A DNA stretch of 64,000 nucleotides from Haloterrigena sp. H1 (GTDB lineage Archaea; Halobacteriota; Halobacteria; Halobacteriales; Natrialbaceae). Below the pieces are notes generated by a model. That model worked only from the letters and a program-made list of their open reading frames with translations, made no database searches and was not told where the DNA came from. The position numbers and the translations under genes were made by a program. This document shows, piece by piece, positions 36,955 through 45,393 of this stretch (position 1 is the stretch's first letter; every line of letters starts with the position of its first letter). Where the stretch lies: NCBI RefSeq assembly GCF_005938085.1, contig NZ_SMZK01000001.1, positions 2,914,001 through 2,978,000 on the forward strand, written 5' to 3'.

Positions 36955-38040
36955 TTATCGTGATGGCGGCCACGTCTCCGCGACCCGCCGGTAGGTCTCG
37001 CGACACCGCTCGAGGACAACGATCGAGACGCTTTCGTCGTCGGTATGGGCCTCGCCGGGTTCGGACGGGCCGTAGATCACACACTCCGTCCCGGCGTCTG
37101 AGAGCCAGCCCGCGTCGGTCGCGTGGGGTTTCGTCACGTGTTCGGGATCGGCCGTCTGTGACTCCGTGGCGGCCTCGAGGACTGCGTCCGCAAAGGCCGC
37201 GTCCTCACACTGCATCGGCGGCCAGTCCTGGTCGACGGTCCACTCGATCCCCTCGCGGTCCGCGACCTGCTCGAGCGGCGCACGCTCGCCCGGCACCGTC
37301 CGCTCGTCGATGGTGACCGCACACCGGGCAGGGACGACGTTCCACGCGGACCCGCCTTCGATCTCGGTGACAGTGAGGCTTCCCCCGAGGGTCTCGCCCG
37401 CCACGTCAACCGACGGGGACTCGAGTGCTCGAACACGATCGATCGCATCCGTCGCGCGGTAGATGGCGTTCTCGCCGGTGTCGGCCTCGCTAGCGTGTGC
37501 GGCGGTTCCGTGGGCGGTGATCGTACTCCCGCGTCGGCCCTTGTGCGCGACGGCGACATCAGTGACATCTGGCCCCGAGTAGTTGGTCGACCCCTCTCCG
37601 ACGATGGCATACGCCGGAACGAACCCCTGCTCGATCGCGTGCTGTGCGCCGACACCCCCGACTTCCTCGCCGACGAAACTCGCAAACACGAGTTCACCAG
37701 CTGGATCGGCATCCCGGAACGCAAGCAGGGCAGCCGCGACCGCACCTTTCATATCCGCCGTCCCACGGCCGTAGAGCCGCCCATCGCGTTCCTCGATGGT
37801 GTATTCGTCGCCCGTCGCGGCGACCTGCGCGTCGGCCGGCTCGACGACGTCGTGGTGACCCACGAGCGCGAGCGTCTCGTCGCCGCTGCCTTTCCGGGCA
37901 AATACGTTTCCAACCTCGTCCCGGCGCACGTCGGCGTCGGTCTCGCGGCGCAGCCACGACTCGAGGAACTCGCCGGCTGCGGTCTCGTCGTCGTGGCTGG
38001 GAATCGAAACGAGGTTGCGGGTCAACTCGACGAGGGTCAT
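36955..38040 (-). CDS. M20 family metallopeptidase/deacylase (ArgE/DapE-like)
   Basis: 361 residues from the ATG at 38040 (MTLVELTRNLVSIPSHDDET). The dinuclear metal site is recognisable: the histidine in LVGHHDVVEP, the aspartate in GRGTADMKGAVAAAL and the catalytic glutamate in FVGEEVGGVGA. The final histidine is likely in EPGEAHTDDES. The enzymes of this group remove N-acyl groups from amino acids or act as aminopeptidases. Candidate roles are lysine/arginine biosynthesis (LysK/DapE-like) or general peptide use; the context does not decide. No other amino acid biosynthesis gene is adjacent. Confidence 0.88.
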   Translation of the reverse strand: MTLVELTRNLVSIPSHDDETAAGEFLESWLRRETDADVRRDEVGNVFARKGSGDETLALVGHHDVVEPADAQVAATGDEYTIEERDGRLYGRGTADMKGAVAAALLAFRDADPAGELVFASFVGEEVGGVGAQHAIEQGFVPAYAIVGEGSTNYSGPDVTDVAVAHKGRRGSTITAHGTAAHASEADTGENAIYRATDAIDRVRALESPSVDVAGETLGGSLTVTEIEGGSAWNVVPARCAVTIDERTVPGERAPLEQVADREGIEWTVDQDWPPMQCEDAAFADAVLEAATESQTADPEHVTKPHATDAGWLSDAGTECVIYGPSEPGEAHTDDESVSIVVLERCRETYRRVAETWPPSR

Positions 38041-38276
38041 GTCGGACCGATCAGTGGCTGTCGTGTTCAGTGCACCGAAAAATCGATCCGTGCGGACTCA
38101 TACGGACTCCTATCATACCTCCGGACAGAACGACGTGACGATCAGTCGCACTGCTGCGGCCGTCACCGGTGGAAACGGCCGTGAATCCGCGACCGACTTC
38201 GTATTGACTGCTGTCCGACAGTACAGCCAGTTCCAGCGCACCCGCCACCCGTTCTGCGAGTACGCCAGGACATCGG

Positions 38277-38291
38277 GACAGCAGACCGTAT
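38277..38291 (+). repeat. Copy of the gacagcagaccgtat arm
   Basis: Identical over 15 bases to the right arm of the palindrome at 3628-3708. A weak partner, gtattgactgctgtc, lies upstream at 38201-38215 in inverse orientation with several changes. It is in the 285-bp gap between the M20 gene start and the HemAT stop, where I see no gene. Confidence 0.7.
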
Positions 38292-38325
38292 CACGGGGTG
38301 CCGACTCCGATAATAGCAGCCCGTT

Positions 38326-40017
38326 TCAGTTCACTTGCTCGTAGACTGGCGGCTCCGTCTCCTGTTCGTCGCCGGTGAGCCGTGCCACCGAGTTACGGAC
38401 CTCGCGGAGGCTGGCCGTCTGTTCCTGGCTCGCCGCGGCGACGGACTCTGCGGCGCTCGCGACCTGATCTGCCGATTGCGACAGATCGGCGATCGTCTCG
38501 GCAGTCGCTTCGACGCCCCGAGCCTGCTGGTCGGCCGCCGCTGCCACGTCTTCCATTCCCGTCGCCGTCTTCTGTGCCGACTCGTGGATCGACTCGAGCG
38601 AGTGGACGGTCTCTCTGACCCGATCGGTCCCGACGTCGACGCGCATGACCGTCTCCTCAGTCGTCGCGACCGTCGCGCTGGCGTCCTCGCGGAGGGCTTC
38701 GACGGCGGTTTCGATCTCCGCGAGGTCGGATTTCGTCTGCTCGGCGAACGAGCGCACTTCGTTGGCGATGACACCCATCGTATCGCCATCGCCGCCACTA
38801 CGGGAGGACTCGATCTTCGCGTTCGCCGCCAGAACCGTCGTCCGTTCGGCGAGATCGTCGAGTCGATCGACGACCTCGTCGATCTCTTCGGTCCGCTCCG
38901 CGAGCGAGTCGGCGGCGTCGGCGACGCGGTCAGTTGCATTCTCGATTTCCTCGAGTTCGTCTAAGGCGTCGTCGGCCGCTTCGACCCCCTCGGCGGCGAG
39001 TTGCTCGGTTCGGGAACTCTCGTCGCTGACTTCGTCGGCGACACTTGCAACCTCCTCGACGGCGGCGCTGACCTCGTCGAGTTCGCGTGCGGCCCGCGTG
39101 ACACCAGCCGCCTGCGACTCCGTGTGCTGACTGATCGCCTCGGCGCGTTTCGCGACGATCTCTCCCGACTCGTGGAGTTCGGATAGCGGTGCCTGCACGT
39201 CAGTTTCGACCTCGTGGGCGAGCCGTTTGCGGCGTTCGATCGACTCCTCGAGTCGCTTCGCGTAGGAGTCGACGTAGGTTTCGGTCGCGATCTGCATATC
39301 GAGGTTGATGATCCGCAACAGCGAGAGGATGTCCATCATGCCGTCGTCGATGGCGTCCCTGACGGCCGCTTCGAACGATTCCTCGAGGCCGTCGTCGATG
39401 GCGTCCCTGACGGCCGCTTCGAACGATTCCTCGAGGCCGTCGTCGGTATCGTCGTCGCCACCGCCGAATCCCAGCGCGCCGGCGAACCTCCCGAGACCGC
39501 CCTCGCTGGTGTCGTCGTCGCGTTCCGCGGCCCACGCTTCGATCGCGTCGACGACCTGATTTTGGACCCGCTCGTTCATCCGCGAGAGGAGAAGATCGTA
39601 GTAGACGCCGTACTGCCCCACGTAGTGTTTCAGGGGCATATCGAGCATTTCGTGGAGTTTGCCGATCCGCGTCCGGTTCTCGAAATACGACAGATCGTGC
39701 GAGCCAGTCGCCAGCGAGACGAGATACGCCTGCTGGGTCTGTTTAAGGGCCTCGACGCCCTTCGGCGAACGGTCGATGACTTCGCGTGTTCCTTCGTACT
39801 GAAGGATGTTCTCGTAGAAGTCGTCGGCGATCTCCTGGCGGTTGTCCCGCAACAGCGGCTCGAGATCCGAGAGGCGCTGTTCGTCCTCCTCGTCGAATCC
39901 GATGAAGTGTTTTCGCCACTCGACCTCGTCTTCGTCGAGTCCGATACGCTCGACGAGTTCATCGACATCGAGAAAACCGTTGAGCCCCCCCTCACCAAAC
40001 GTCTGCTCCGGTTGCAT
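38326..40017 (-). CDS. hemAT: HemAT-type haem-globin transducer
   Basis: 563 residues from the ATG at 40017 (MQPEQTFGEGGLNGF). The first ~165 residues are a protoglobin-like sensor, with the proximal haem histidine likely H122 in RTRIGKLHEMLDMPLKHYVGQYG. There are no membrane helices. A spacer holds two perfect copies of the 16-residue unit DGLEESFEAAVRDAID (about 193-224). The C-terminal ~320 residues are the methyl-accepting signalling coil, with the CheA-contacting hairpin ANEVRSFAEQTKSDLAEIE. It is a soluble oxygen receptor for aerotaxis acting through CheA/CheW. The chemotaxis genes are not in the window. Confidence 0.93.
   Translation of the reverse strand: MQPEQTFGEGGLNGFLDVDELVERIGLDEDEVEWRKHFIGFDEEDEQRLSDLEPLLRDNRQEIADDFYENILQYEGTREVIDRSPKGVEALKQTQQAYLVSLATGSHDLSYFENRTRIGKLHEMLDMPLKHYVGQYGVYYDLLLSRMNERVQNQVVDAIEAWAAERDDDTSEGGLGRFAGALGFGGGDDDTDDGLEESFEAAVRDAIDDGLEESFEAAVRDAIDDGMMDILSLLRIINLDMQIATETYVDSYAKRLEESIERRKRLAHEVETDVQAPLSELHESGEIVAKRAEAISQHTESQAAGVTRAARELDEVSAAVEEVASVADEVSDESSRTEQLAAEGVEAADDALDELEEIENATDRVADAADSLAERTEEIDEVVDRLDDLAERTTVLAANAKIESSRSGGDGDTMGVIANEVRSFAEQTKSDLAEIETAVEALREDASATVATTEETVMRVDVGTDRVRETVHSLESIHESAQKTATGMEDVAAAADQQARGVEATAETIADLSQSADQVASAAESVAAASQEQTASLREVRNSVARLTGDEQETEPPVYEQVN
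39343..39438 (-). repeat. Perfect 48-bp tandem duplication inside the HemAT gene
   Basis: Bases 39343-39390 and 39391-39438 are identical 48-mers in frame, each encoding DGLEESFEAAVRDAID on the minus strand. Synonymous positions show no divergence, so the duplication is recent or maintained by conversion. It falls in the helical linker between globin and signalling coil, where 16 extra residues would shift the coiled-coil register. Confidence 0.9.
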
Positions 40018-40114
40018 ATAGAACCTAGGGTGTCATAGAACGCGTCTCACACCTACTATGCGGGCATCCTGATTCGATAAGTACAGGGCAAGTAGTTACC
40101 GGAGCAGCGGTGAA

Positions 40115-40342
40115 TTAGCTGGTTCGTCTCTCGTAGCTTCTTTGGAGTTTTGGATACGTCAAAAACCAGAGGACAATCAATAGCATACAGTTGAATAGCC
40201 AGATAGGGTCAGTGAATTCCTCACGAAGAAACACAGAGGGCGTACGTCCGAGCAAAACTGCCCCAAGAGCTCCGACAGCTACGAGGCCTGTTACATATAT
40301 AATGATGAAAATGAGCGAGTCGCGTCTAAATGACGGCTCCAT
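40115..40342 (-). CDS. Small two-helix membrane protein in AT-rich island
   Basis: 75 residues if started at the ATG at 40342 (MEPSFRRDSLIF); an ATG at 40393 would add 17 residues. Two membrane segments: SLIFIIIYVTGLVAVGALGAVLLG and PIWLFNCMLLIVLWFLTYP, with a short loop TPSVFLREEFTD. Codon use is AT-rich and unlike the neighbours. It is downstream of the lipoprotein gene on the same strand, so the two may form a small unit. No family is recognised. Confidence 0.5.
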   Translation of the reverse strand: MEPSFRRDSLIFIIIYVTGLVAVGALGAVLLGRTPSVFLREEFTDPIWLFNCMLLIVLWFLTYPKLQRSYERRTS

Positions 40343-40437
40343 ATCGTCTAATTGACTTCGGTCAAAATAAATCCAATCGATACCTTCGCACACCTACTTA
40401 TCAGTCGGTTCTTCTGTGACTCTCTATAGGTTCTCAC

Positions 40438-40914
40438 TTAATACCACCAAGAATTTTCGCTACACACATTCTGGTCGAATAAAATCGATGGGTGATAATT
40501 ATACTCTTCTTCTTTAATATTAATATAGAGGATCTCTGATGACTCACCGCTTTCATCACAATCCGGATAAAATCTGTATTCTTCGCGTATTGCAGGCAGA
40601 TCTATCAGACTAACACGAACAATATACGGTTGGCTCTTAACCACATTCTGCTTTTTTAGGGTATATGTAGGACGATCTTCTGGGCGTGCCTGGAGTTCAA
40701 ACTCCCGATCAAACGCGATTGCTTCGCTTCGTTCATTCTGATTCTCTCTATAAAACTCAACCTTCACCCAGTTTTTTTTTTCATTATCAAAATTATTAAT
40801 TCTTAATGTAAGCCTTGGGTAATTAGGGAGGTGAGTTAAGCACCCTCCAAAGAGAGTTGAAAGCAAACTACCTCCCGCAGCCATGAACTTACGCCGAGAT
40901 GAAGTCATCTTCAT
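40438..40914 (-). CDS. Putative secreted lipoprotein in AT-rich island
   Basis: 158 residues from the ATG at 40914. The N terminus has a Tat-like twin arginine (SSRRKFMAAGG) and a lipobox FGGC with cysteine 25. The mature part is beta-rich (LTLRINNFDNEKKNWVKVEF, then PYIVRVSLIDLPAIREEYRFYPD). Lysine and asparagine content and AT-rich codons differ sharply from neighbouring haloarchaeal genes, suggesting acquisition. The pattern is like the broken lipoprotein gene at 28551-28972, though I cannot prove homology by eye. Confidence 0.6.
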   Translation of the reverse strand: MKMTSSRRKFMAAGGSLLSTLFGGCLTHLPNYPRLTLRINNFDNEKKNWVKVEFYRENQNERSEAIAFDREFELQARPEDRPTYTLKKQNVVKSQPYIVRVSLIDLPAIREEYRFYPDCDESGESSEILYINIKEEEYNYHPSILFDQNVCSENSWWY

Positions 40915-41279
40915 ATGGTAATTATCAAAACAAACGTAAATTATTTTGCTGTTGTGGGAGGCTTAGGTTTTGGCATCTTTCTGGCGATAGCGATTAGGCC
41001 TCTGTTCTCTGAGTCTTTTATATTGAATCGAGAAATGTAATGTTCAGTTCGCATCCCTACTCATCAGCCAATTAACCATCGGAGTGGGTGTAATCAACAC
41101 CGTGGGAAGAGTTCTATGACACCCTCTATAGAACCTCTAGTGGGCTTATCAGTTAAGGTTCCATTGATGTTCCCCGTTGAATAAGAACGCGTAAAATACA
41201 GTTTATTTTTGAACGCGTCGTCGCACTGGGGCGTGGAGCGCTGTGAAACCCTTATAGGCGTACGTGAACCAGTTTACGT
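40915..41279. other. Intergenic region, AT-rich, no gene seen
   Basis: 365 bp between the orphan lipoprotein start and the PIN/ATPase start. It carries the right end of the inverted repeat pair (41111-41125) and low-complexity AT-rich sequence. The part nearest 41280 has T/A-rich stretches (tacagtttatttttg near 41197; cttataggc near 41251), the latter a plausible TATA region about 25 bases before the PIN/ATPase start. No ORF with coding character is visible. Confidence 0.5.
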
Positions 41280-43157
41280 ATGAACGTCGTGCCGGATACG
41301 AGCGTGGTCATCGACGGCCGCGTTTCGGCGACAATCGAAGACGGGCAGTTCGAGGGAGCGACGATCTGCGTGCCCGAAGCAGTCGTCGCGGAACTCGAGG
41401 CGCAGGCAAACGACGGACTCGACAGCGGCTGGGACGGCTTAGAGGAGCTCCAGCGGCTGGCCGAACTCGCCGACGAGGGCGTCGTCGACCTCGAGTACGT
41501 CGGCGAGCGGCCAAGCGCCATCGAGCGCGGCCACGCCTCCGAGGGCGAAATCGACGCCCTGATCCGCGATCTCGCGGAGGACCTCGACGCAACCTTTGTG
41601 ACCAGCGACGTCGTCCAGGCCGAGGTCGCCCAGGCGAAGGGACTCGACGTCGAACACGTCTCCCCCGAGGTTCGGCGGGTCGGAACGCTGGCCGTCGAGG
41701 AGTACTTCGACGACCAGACGATGAGCGTCCACCTCAAAACCGACGCCGTCCCACGGGCCAAACGCGGCGAACTCGGCGCGATGCACTACGAGGAGATCGC
41801 CGACGAGCCCGTAGACGAGGCGACGATGGACGAGTACGCCCGCGAGGTCATCGACGGCGCCAAGGAGGCCCACGACGGCTTCATCGAGTTGTCAGAGCCG
41901 GGGATGAAGATCGTCCAGTTCCGGGATTACCGGATCGCGATCGGCCGCCCGCCGTTTTCCGACGGGATCGAGATCACCGCCGTCCGCCCGATCGCCCAGA
42001 CGGACATCGACGACTACGAGCACGCCGACGAACTCAAAGAGCGACTGCTCGAGCGCCAGCGTGGCGTCCTCATTTCGGGTGCGCCCGGGGCCGGGAAGTC
42101 GACGTTCGCGCAAGCAGTCGCCCGCTACATCTCCGATCACGACTACTCGGTCAAGACGATGGAGAAACCACGGGACCTGCAGGTCGGCCCCGACATCACC
42201 CAGTACACCGAACTGGGCGGCGAGATGGCCAAAACGGCCGACGCCTTGCTGATGGTCCGACCCGACTACACCATCTACGACGAGGTCCGCAAGACCGACG
42301 ACTTCGAGGTCTTCGCCGACATGCGGCTGGCGGGTGTGGGCATGATCGGCGTCGTCCACGCGACCCGCCCGATCGACTCGCTGCAGCGACTCGTCGGCCG
42401 GGTCGAGCTCGGGATGATTCCCCAGGTCGCCGACACGGTCGTCTACATCGAAGCCGGGAAAGTCGAGACGGTCTACGACGTCAAGACGACGGTCAAAGTG
42501 CCCGCCGGCCTCACCGAGGAGGACCTCGCCCGGCCGGTCATCCAGGTCACGAACTTCCAGACCGGCGAACCCGAATACGAGATCTACACCTTCAACCGCC
42601 AGGTCGTCACCGTCCCGCTCAAAGACGAGGAGGGCGGCCCCGGCAGCGAGTCCGGCGTCGACCGCATCGCCAAACAGGAGATCGAACGCGAGATCCGCTC
42701 GGTCGCCCGCGGCTACGTCGACGTCCAACTCAAAAGCCAGGACAGAGCCGTCGTCTACGTCGAAGAGGACGATATCTCGAGTGTCATCGGCAAAGGCGGC
42801 GGCCGGATCACCGACATCGAGAACCGGCTGGGGATCGACATCGACGTTCGTACACACGACGAGAACCCCAACTACGGTGCCGGCGCTGGCGGTAGCGGTG
42901 GCGCAAACACGAGCGGCGCTGGCGGCGGCTCACAGGCCGGCCAGATGGTCCAGCCCGAGATCACCTCCCGGCACATCGTCATCCCCGTCGACGGCAACCA
43001 CGGCGAAACCGTCGAGATTCAGGCCGCCGGTGACTACCTCTTTACCGCGACGGTGAGCCGCGGCGGCGAAATTCAGGTGTCGCGCGGGAGTGCGATCGCG
43101 GAGGAACTCGAGCGAGCGATCGATCGGAAAGACCCGGTCACGGTCGTCCCCTCGTAA
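41280..43157 (+). CDS. PIN domain - secretion-type ATPase - KH domain protein (PINc/VapC family ATPase)
   Basis: 625 residues from the ATG at 41280 (MNVVPDTSVVIDGR). The N-terminal ~140 residues are a PIN nuclease domain with acidic residues in PDTSVVIDG, CVPEAVVAELE and TSDVVQAEVA. A type II/IV secretion-like ATPase follows, with Walker A SGAPGAGKST (about 266) and IYDEVRKTDDFEVFADMRLAGVGMIGVVHAT. A KH RNA-binding domain (ISSVIGKGGGRITDIENRLG) is at about 500. A Gly/Ser/Ala linker (about 535-560) precedes a final small beta domain. The architecture is conserved in archaea and suggests RNA processing, but no substrate is established. Confidence 0.92.
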   Translation: MNVVPDTSVVIDGRVSATIEDGQFEGATICVPEAVVAELEAQANDGLDSGWDGLEELQRLAELADEGVVDLEYVGERPSAIERGHASEGEIDALIRDLAEDLDATFVTSDVVQAEVAQAKGLDVEHVSPEVRRVGTLAVEEYFDDQTMSVHLKTDAVPRAKRGELGAMHYEEIADEPVDEATMDEYAREVIDGAKEAHDGFIELSEPGMKIVQFRDYRIAIGRPPFSDGIEITAVRPIAQTDIDDYEHADELKERLLERQRGVLISGAPGAGKSTFAQAVARYISDHDYSVKTMEKPRDLQVGPDITQYTELGGEMAKTADALLMVRPDYTIYDEVRKTDDFEVFADMRLAGVGMIGVVHATRPIDSLQRLVGRVELGMIPQVADTVVYIEAGKVETVYDVKTTVKVPAGLTEEDLARPVIQVTNFQTGEPEYEIYTFNRQVVTVPLKDEEGGPGSESGVDRIAKQEIEREIRSVARGYVDVQLKSQDRAVVYVEEDDISSVIGKGGGRITDIENRLGIDIDVRTHDENPNYGAGAGGSGGANTSGAGGGSQAGQMVQPEITSRHIVIPVDGNHGETVEIQAAGDYLFTATVSRGGEIQVSRGSAIAEELERAIDRKDPVTVVPS

Positions 43158-43260
43158 GCGATCGAACCGCGAGTGAGCAACGCGAACGAGCGGCTCTCTT
43201 TTGTGGAGATTTTTGTGCGAGGGAGCGAGGGGTTGCCTCCGGCGACCCGAGGAGAAAAAC
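43158..43260 (+). repeat. Downstream T-rich element resembling the one after etfA
   Basis: After the stop at 43157 the sequence gcgaacgagcggctctcttt, then ggagatttttgtgcgag and finally ggcgacccgaggagaaaaac matches in order and spacing the block after etfA (gagtgagcggctttttgg, ccagattttttcgcgag, agcgacccgagcgaaaaaa). The paired T-run and A-run suggest a hairpin terminator family. It directly abuts the palindrome at 43283-43370. Confidence 0.55.
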
Positions 43261-43282
43261 GTCCGCGTGCGAGCTTCCGCGA

Positions 43283-43370
43283 GCTATAGTAGCCACTGAA
43301 CGTCACTGCACACTCGATCGCACGACGGCTGTGCGGTTGGTGTGTAAATCGTTTCAGTTGTTACTATAGC
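43283..43370. repeat. 88-bp palindromic intergenic element
   Basis: The ends gctatagtagccactgaacg (43283-43302) and cgtttcagttgttactatagc (43350-43370) are near-perfect inverse complements (gctatagta..aactgaaacg). The centre also has inverse symmetry (cgatcgcacgacggctgtgcg). It lies between the PIN/ATPase gene and the convergent blh gene. Its size and symmetry fit a small non-autonomous mobile element or a bidirectional terminator. Confidence 0.7.
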
Positions 43371-43398
43371 CGAGTAATCGATCGCCTCGAGCCGGGTC

Positions 43399-44463
43399 CT
43401 ACGGCGACCAGAGGCGCTGTTCTCGATCGAGTAACGTGACGATGACCACGTGCGGGAGCGTCAGAACGGCGATCGTCACCAGATAGAGCGCGAGCACGTC
43501 GGGGACGGTTGCGGGCGTGCGCGGGACCGAGAGCCCGATCCCGACGAGGACGAGCAGTCCGCCCGCGGTCAGTGGCGCTGCATCGCGGGCGAAGCGACGA
43601 GACGCGGCTCCGATCGCCCCGCGTTCGAGCGCCGCACCGGCGACGGAGTCGACGAGCATCGTTCTGAGGATATGCCGGAGGGAGTGCCAGAAGCAGAAGT
43701 AGAGCCCGATCGCGAGGATCGGCGGGACGATCGCGAAGTAGGCGACGAGCCCGATCGCCTCCGCGGTGTCGACGATCCACGGGCCGCGATCACCGTCGCT
43801 CGTCCGGACGAAGCCGAGACCCGTCGCGAGCACGATGAGGGAACCGAAGCCGATCGCGACGGCCGCCCGCACCGACGCGGAAAACGCCGGCTCGAGCGCG
43901 GCCGCTGCGTCGGGGTCGAACAGTCCGACGAGCGTCTCGGCGACGAACGCGTACTGGGCCGGGAACGCGACCAGCGGGACGAGCATCGGAAGTCCGCCAC
44001 GGACGACGAGGGCGAGGAGCCGGCTAGCTCGTGTCTCGAGATGGTCGGCACGGACGAGCGCGAGCAGGGCGTAGACGTCGCCCTGCCCCCAGTGGACGAG
44101 CGTGACGAGGATAAACAGGACGAACGCGACGACGGGGGCGAGAAACCAGACGGCGGCGTAGGCGGAGCCGACCAGCAGGTAGAGGCCGCCGACGAACGCG
44201 AGCGACCGCTGAGTGATGGGGTCGCCCCGGGCCCGCGGCAACACGAGGTGGTCGACGGCCCCGTGGGGAAGCCCGAGGACGACGACGCTGAGCGCCAGCG
44301 GAACGTACTGATACGCGAGCGGGGGCGAGCCCACGAAGATCGTGATCGAGACGACGGCGACGATAAGCAGTAGTCCAACGCCGAGGCTCAGGCGGGCCGC
44401 CAGTCGGCGGGCCGCGGCATCCGTGTGGGGGACAACGCCACTGGAGGTCGTGTCACCGCTCAT
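43399..44463 (-). CDS. blh: Brp/Blh family beta-carotene 15,15'-dioxygenase
   Basis: 354 residues from the ATG at 44463, overlapping the crtY end by 11 bases, so translation is probably coupled. Several membrane helices are seen. The family histidines are in GLPHGAVDHL, LVHWGQGDVY, FCFWHSLRHILR and TLPHVVIV, likely iron ligands. It cleaves beta-carotene to two molecules of retinal, the chromophore of the two rhodopsins encoded upstream. Its place as the last gene of a cyclase-cleavage pair supports the assignment. Confidence 0.92.
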   Translation of the reverse strand: MSGDTTSSGVVPHTDAAARRLAARLSLGVGLLLIVAVVSITIFVGSPPLAYQYVPLALSVVVLGLPHGAVDHLVLPRARGDPITQRSLAFVGGLYLLVGSAYAAVWFLAPVVAFVLFILVTLVHWGQGDVYALLALVRADHLETRASRLLALVVRGGLPMLVPLVAFPAQYAFVAETLVGLFDPDAAAALEPAFSASVRAAVAIGFGSLIVLATGLGFVRTSDGDRGPWIVDTAEAIGLVAYFAIVPPILAIGLYFCFWHSLRHILRTMLVDSVAGAALERGAIGAASRRFARDAAPLTAGGLLVLVGIGLSVPRTPATVPDVLALYLVTIAVLTLPHVVIVTLLDREQRLWSP

Positions 44464-45235
44464 CGGAACTCGCGGCGAGTCGTGTCGCCACCCTAGTGAG
44501 AGACGGGAGTTCGTGGACGTGATCGAGCAGCCACACGTACATGACGAGTCCCTGAACGAGGAACAGATTGGTCACGAGAAAGAACAACGCCTCCTCGACT
44601 GGGAGTCCAAGGGGCGCGAAACCGATCGTGTGGGCGTCCGAGATGACCCAGATGCCGAGTTGGATCGCGACGCGGTCGACGACCCAGAGGTAGACCGTCG
44701 GGACGGCGATAGCGGCCACCAGCGGTCGCCGGACGGCCCAGAGGTACGTGAGGCCGAACCCCCACTGGATGGAGAGGATCGGCCCGGCCCAGAGCAGCAG
44801 CCATCCGAGATAATACGTCGAGGTGTCGGCGGTCAACAGCAAGCCGACACCGGCGATCGACAGGCCACCTCCGACGCCGATCAGCCGGTGAGCGAGCGGG
44901 ATCGCCAGCGGCCGATCGGCGGTCGCCGGCAGCTGGAACAGCCAGAACGCGGTCAGCATCGGCTGGAGGACGAAGAAGAGGTACTCCTCGATCGGCGTGT
45001 GCCAGACCGTCGCGACGACCGCGCCCTCGCCGTACCACCAGACTCCCTCGGGGATCAGGTGATTCGTCAGCGGCGTCGTGTAGACGACGGCGAGGCCGAT
45101 CATAATAGCGAGACCGGAGAGCGGCCGAGCGCCCCACCAGGCCCGATCGCGTCGGCGCGCGAGCCAGCCCAGAATCAAAAGCGGCGGGAGGATGAACGCC
45201 AGGTGAACGCCGAAGTACGTGAGTGGAACGGTCAT
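44453..45235 (-). CDS. crtY: Lycopene beta-cyclase (fused CrtYc/CrtYd membrane type)
   Basis: 260 residues from the ATG at 45235 (MTVPLTYFGVHLAF). The frame extends further upstream into antisense of the halorhodopsin gene but this start is the family start. About seven membrane helices are seen. The two halves each carry the domain signature: WHTPIEEYLFFVLQPM and GLPVEEALFFLVTN, showing the internal duplication of bacterial CrtYc and CrtYd. It closes both ends of lycopene to beta-carotene, the substrate of Blh. It is 158 bp downstream of the halorhodopsin gene. Confidence 0.92.
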   Translation of the reverse strand: MTVPLTYFGVHLAFILPPLLILGWLARRRDRAWWGARPLSGLAIMIGLAVVYTTPLTNHLIPEGVWWYGEGAVVATVWHTPIEEYLFFVLQPMLTAFWLFQLPATADRPLAIPLAHRLIGVGGGLSIAGVGLLLTADTSTYYLGWLLLWAGPILSIQWGFGLTYLWAVRRPLVAAIAVPTVYLWVVDRVAIQLGIWVISDAHTIGFAPLGLPVEEALFFLVTNLFLVQGLVMYVWLLDHVHELPSLTRVATRLAASSDER

Positions 45236-45393
45236 GAGCGTGTGCCGCCGGTTCTTTGCAGAGAGCGGGTCTTGTAGTCGTCCTAAGGCTGGCGCCGACA
45301 AAGCCCCAAATCCGAACTGGTTAGGCCCGACCGGAACACGAGGCGACGCGTCGGTGCCGACACGGATACCGGACCGACCCGGGACCGGGACAG

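Larger units (their letters stand above)
40027..41125. repeat. AT-rich island bounded by a 15-bp inverted repeat
   Basis: agggtgtcatagaac at 40027-40041 and its inverse complement gttctatgacaccct at 41111-41125 enclose about 1.07 kb. A further tatagaacct is next to each (40017-40026 and 41127-41136). The enclosed DNA is much more AT-rich than the rest of the window and holds two orphan genes on the minus strand. This suggests acquired DNA. No transposase, integrase or target-site duplication is visible. Confidence 0.6.

Noticed and set aside
39343..39438. CRISPR-like repeats
   Set aside because: The two 48-mers are directly adjacent without spacers and are in frame in the HemAT gene. No array with regular spacers is present anywhere in the window.
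41264..42895. 543-codon plus-strand frame inside the PIN/ATPase gene
   Set aside because: The translation is Arg/Gly-rich with no motifs, whereas the overlapping frame contains PIN, Walker A and KH domains.
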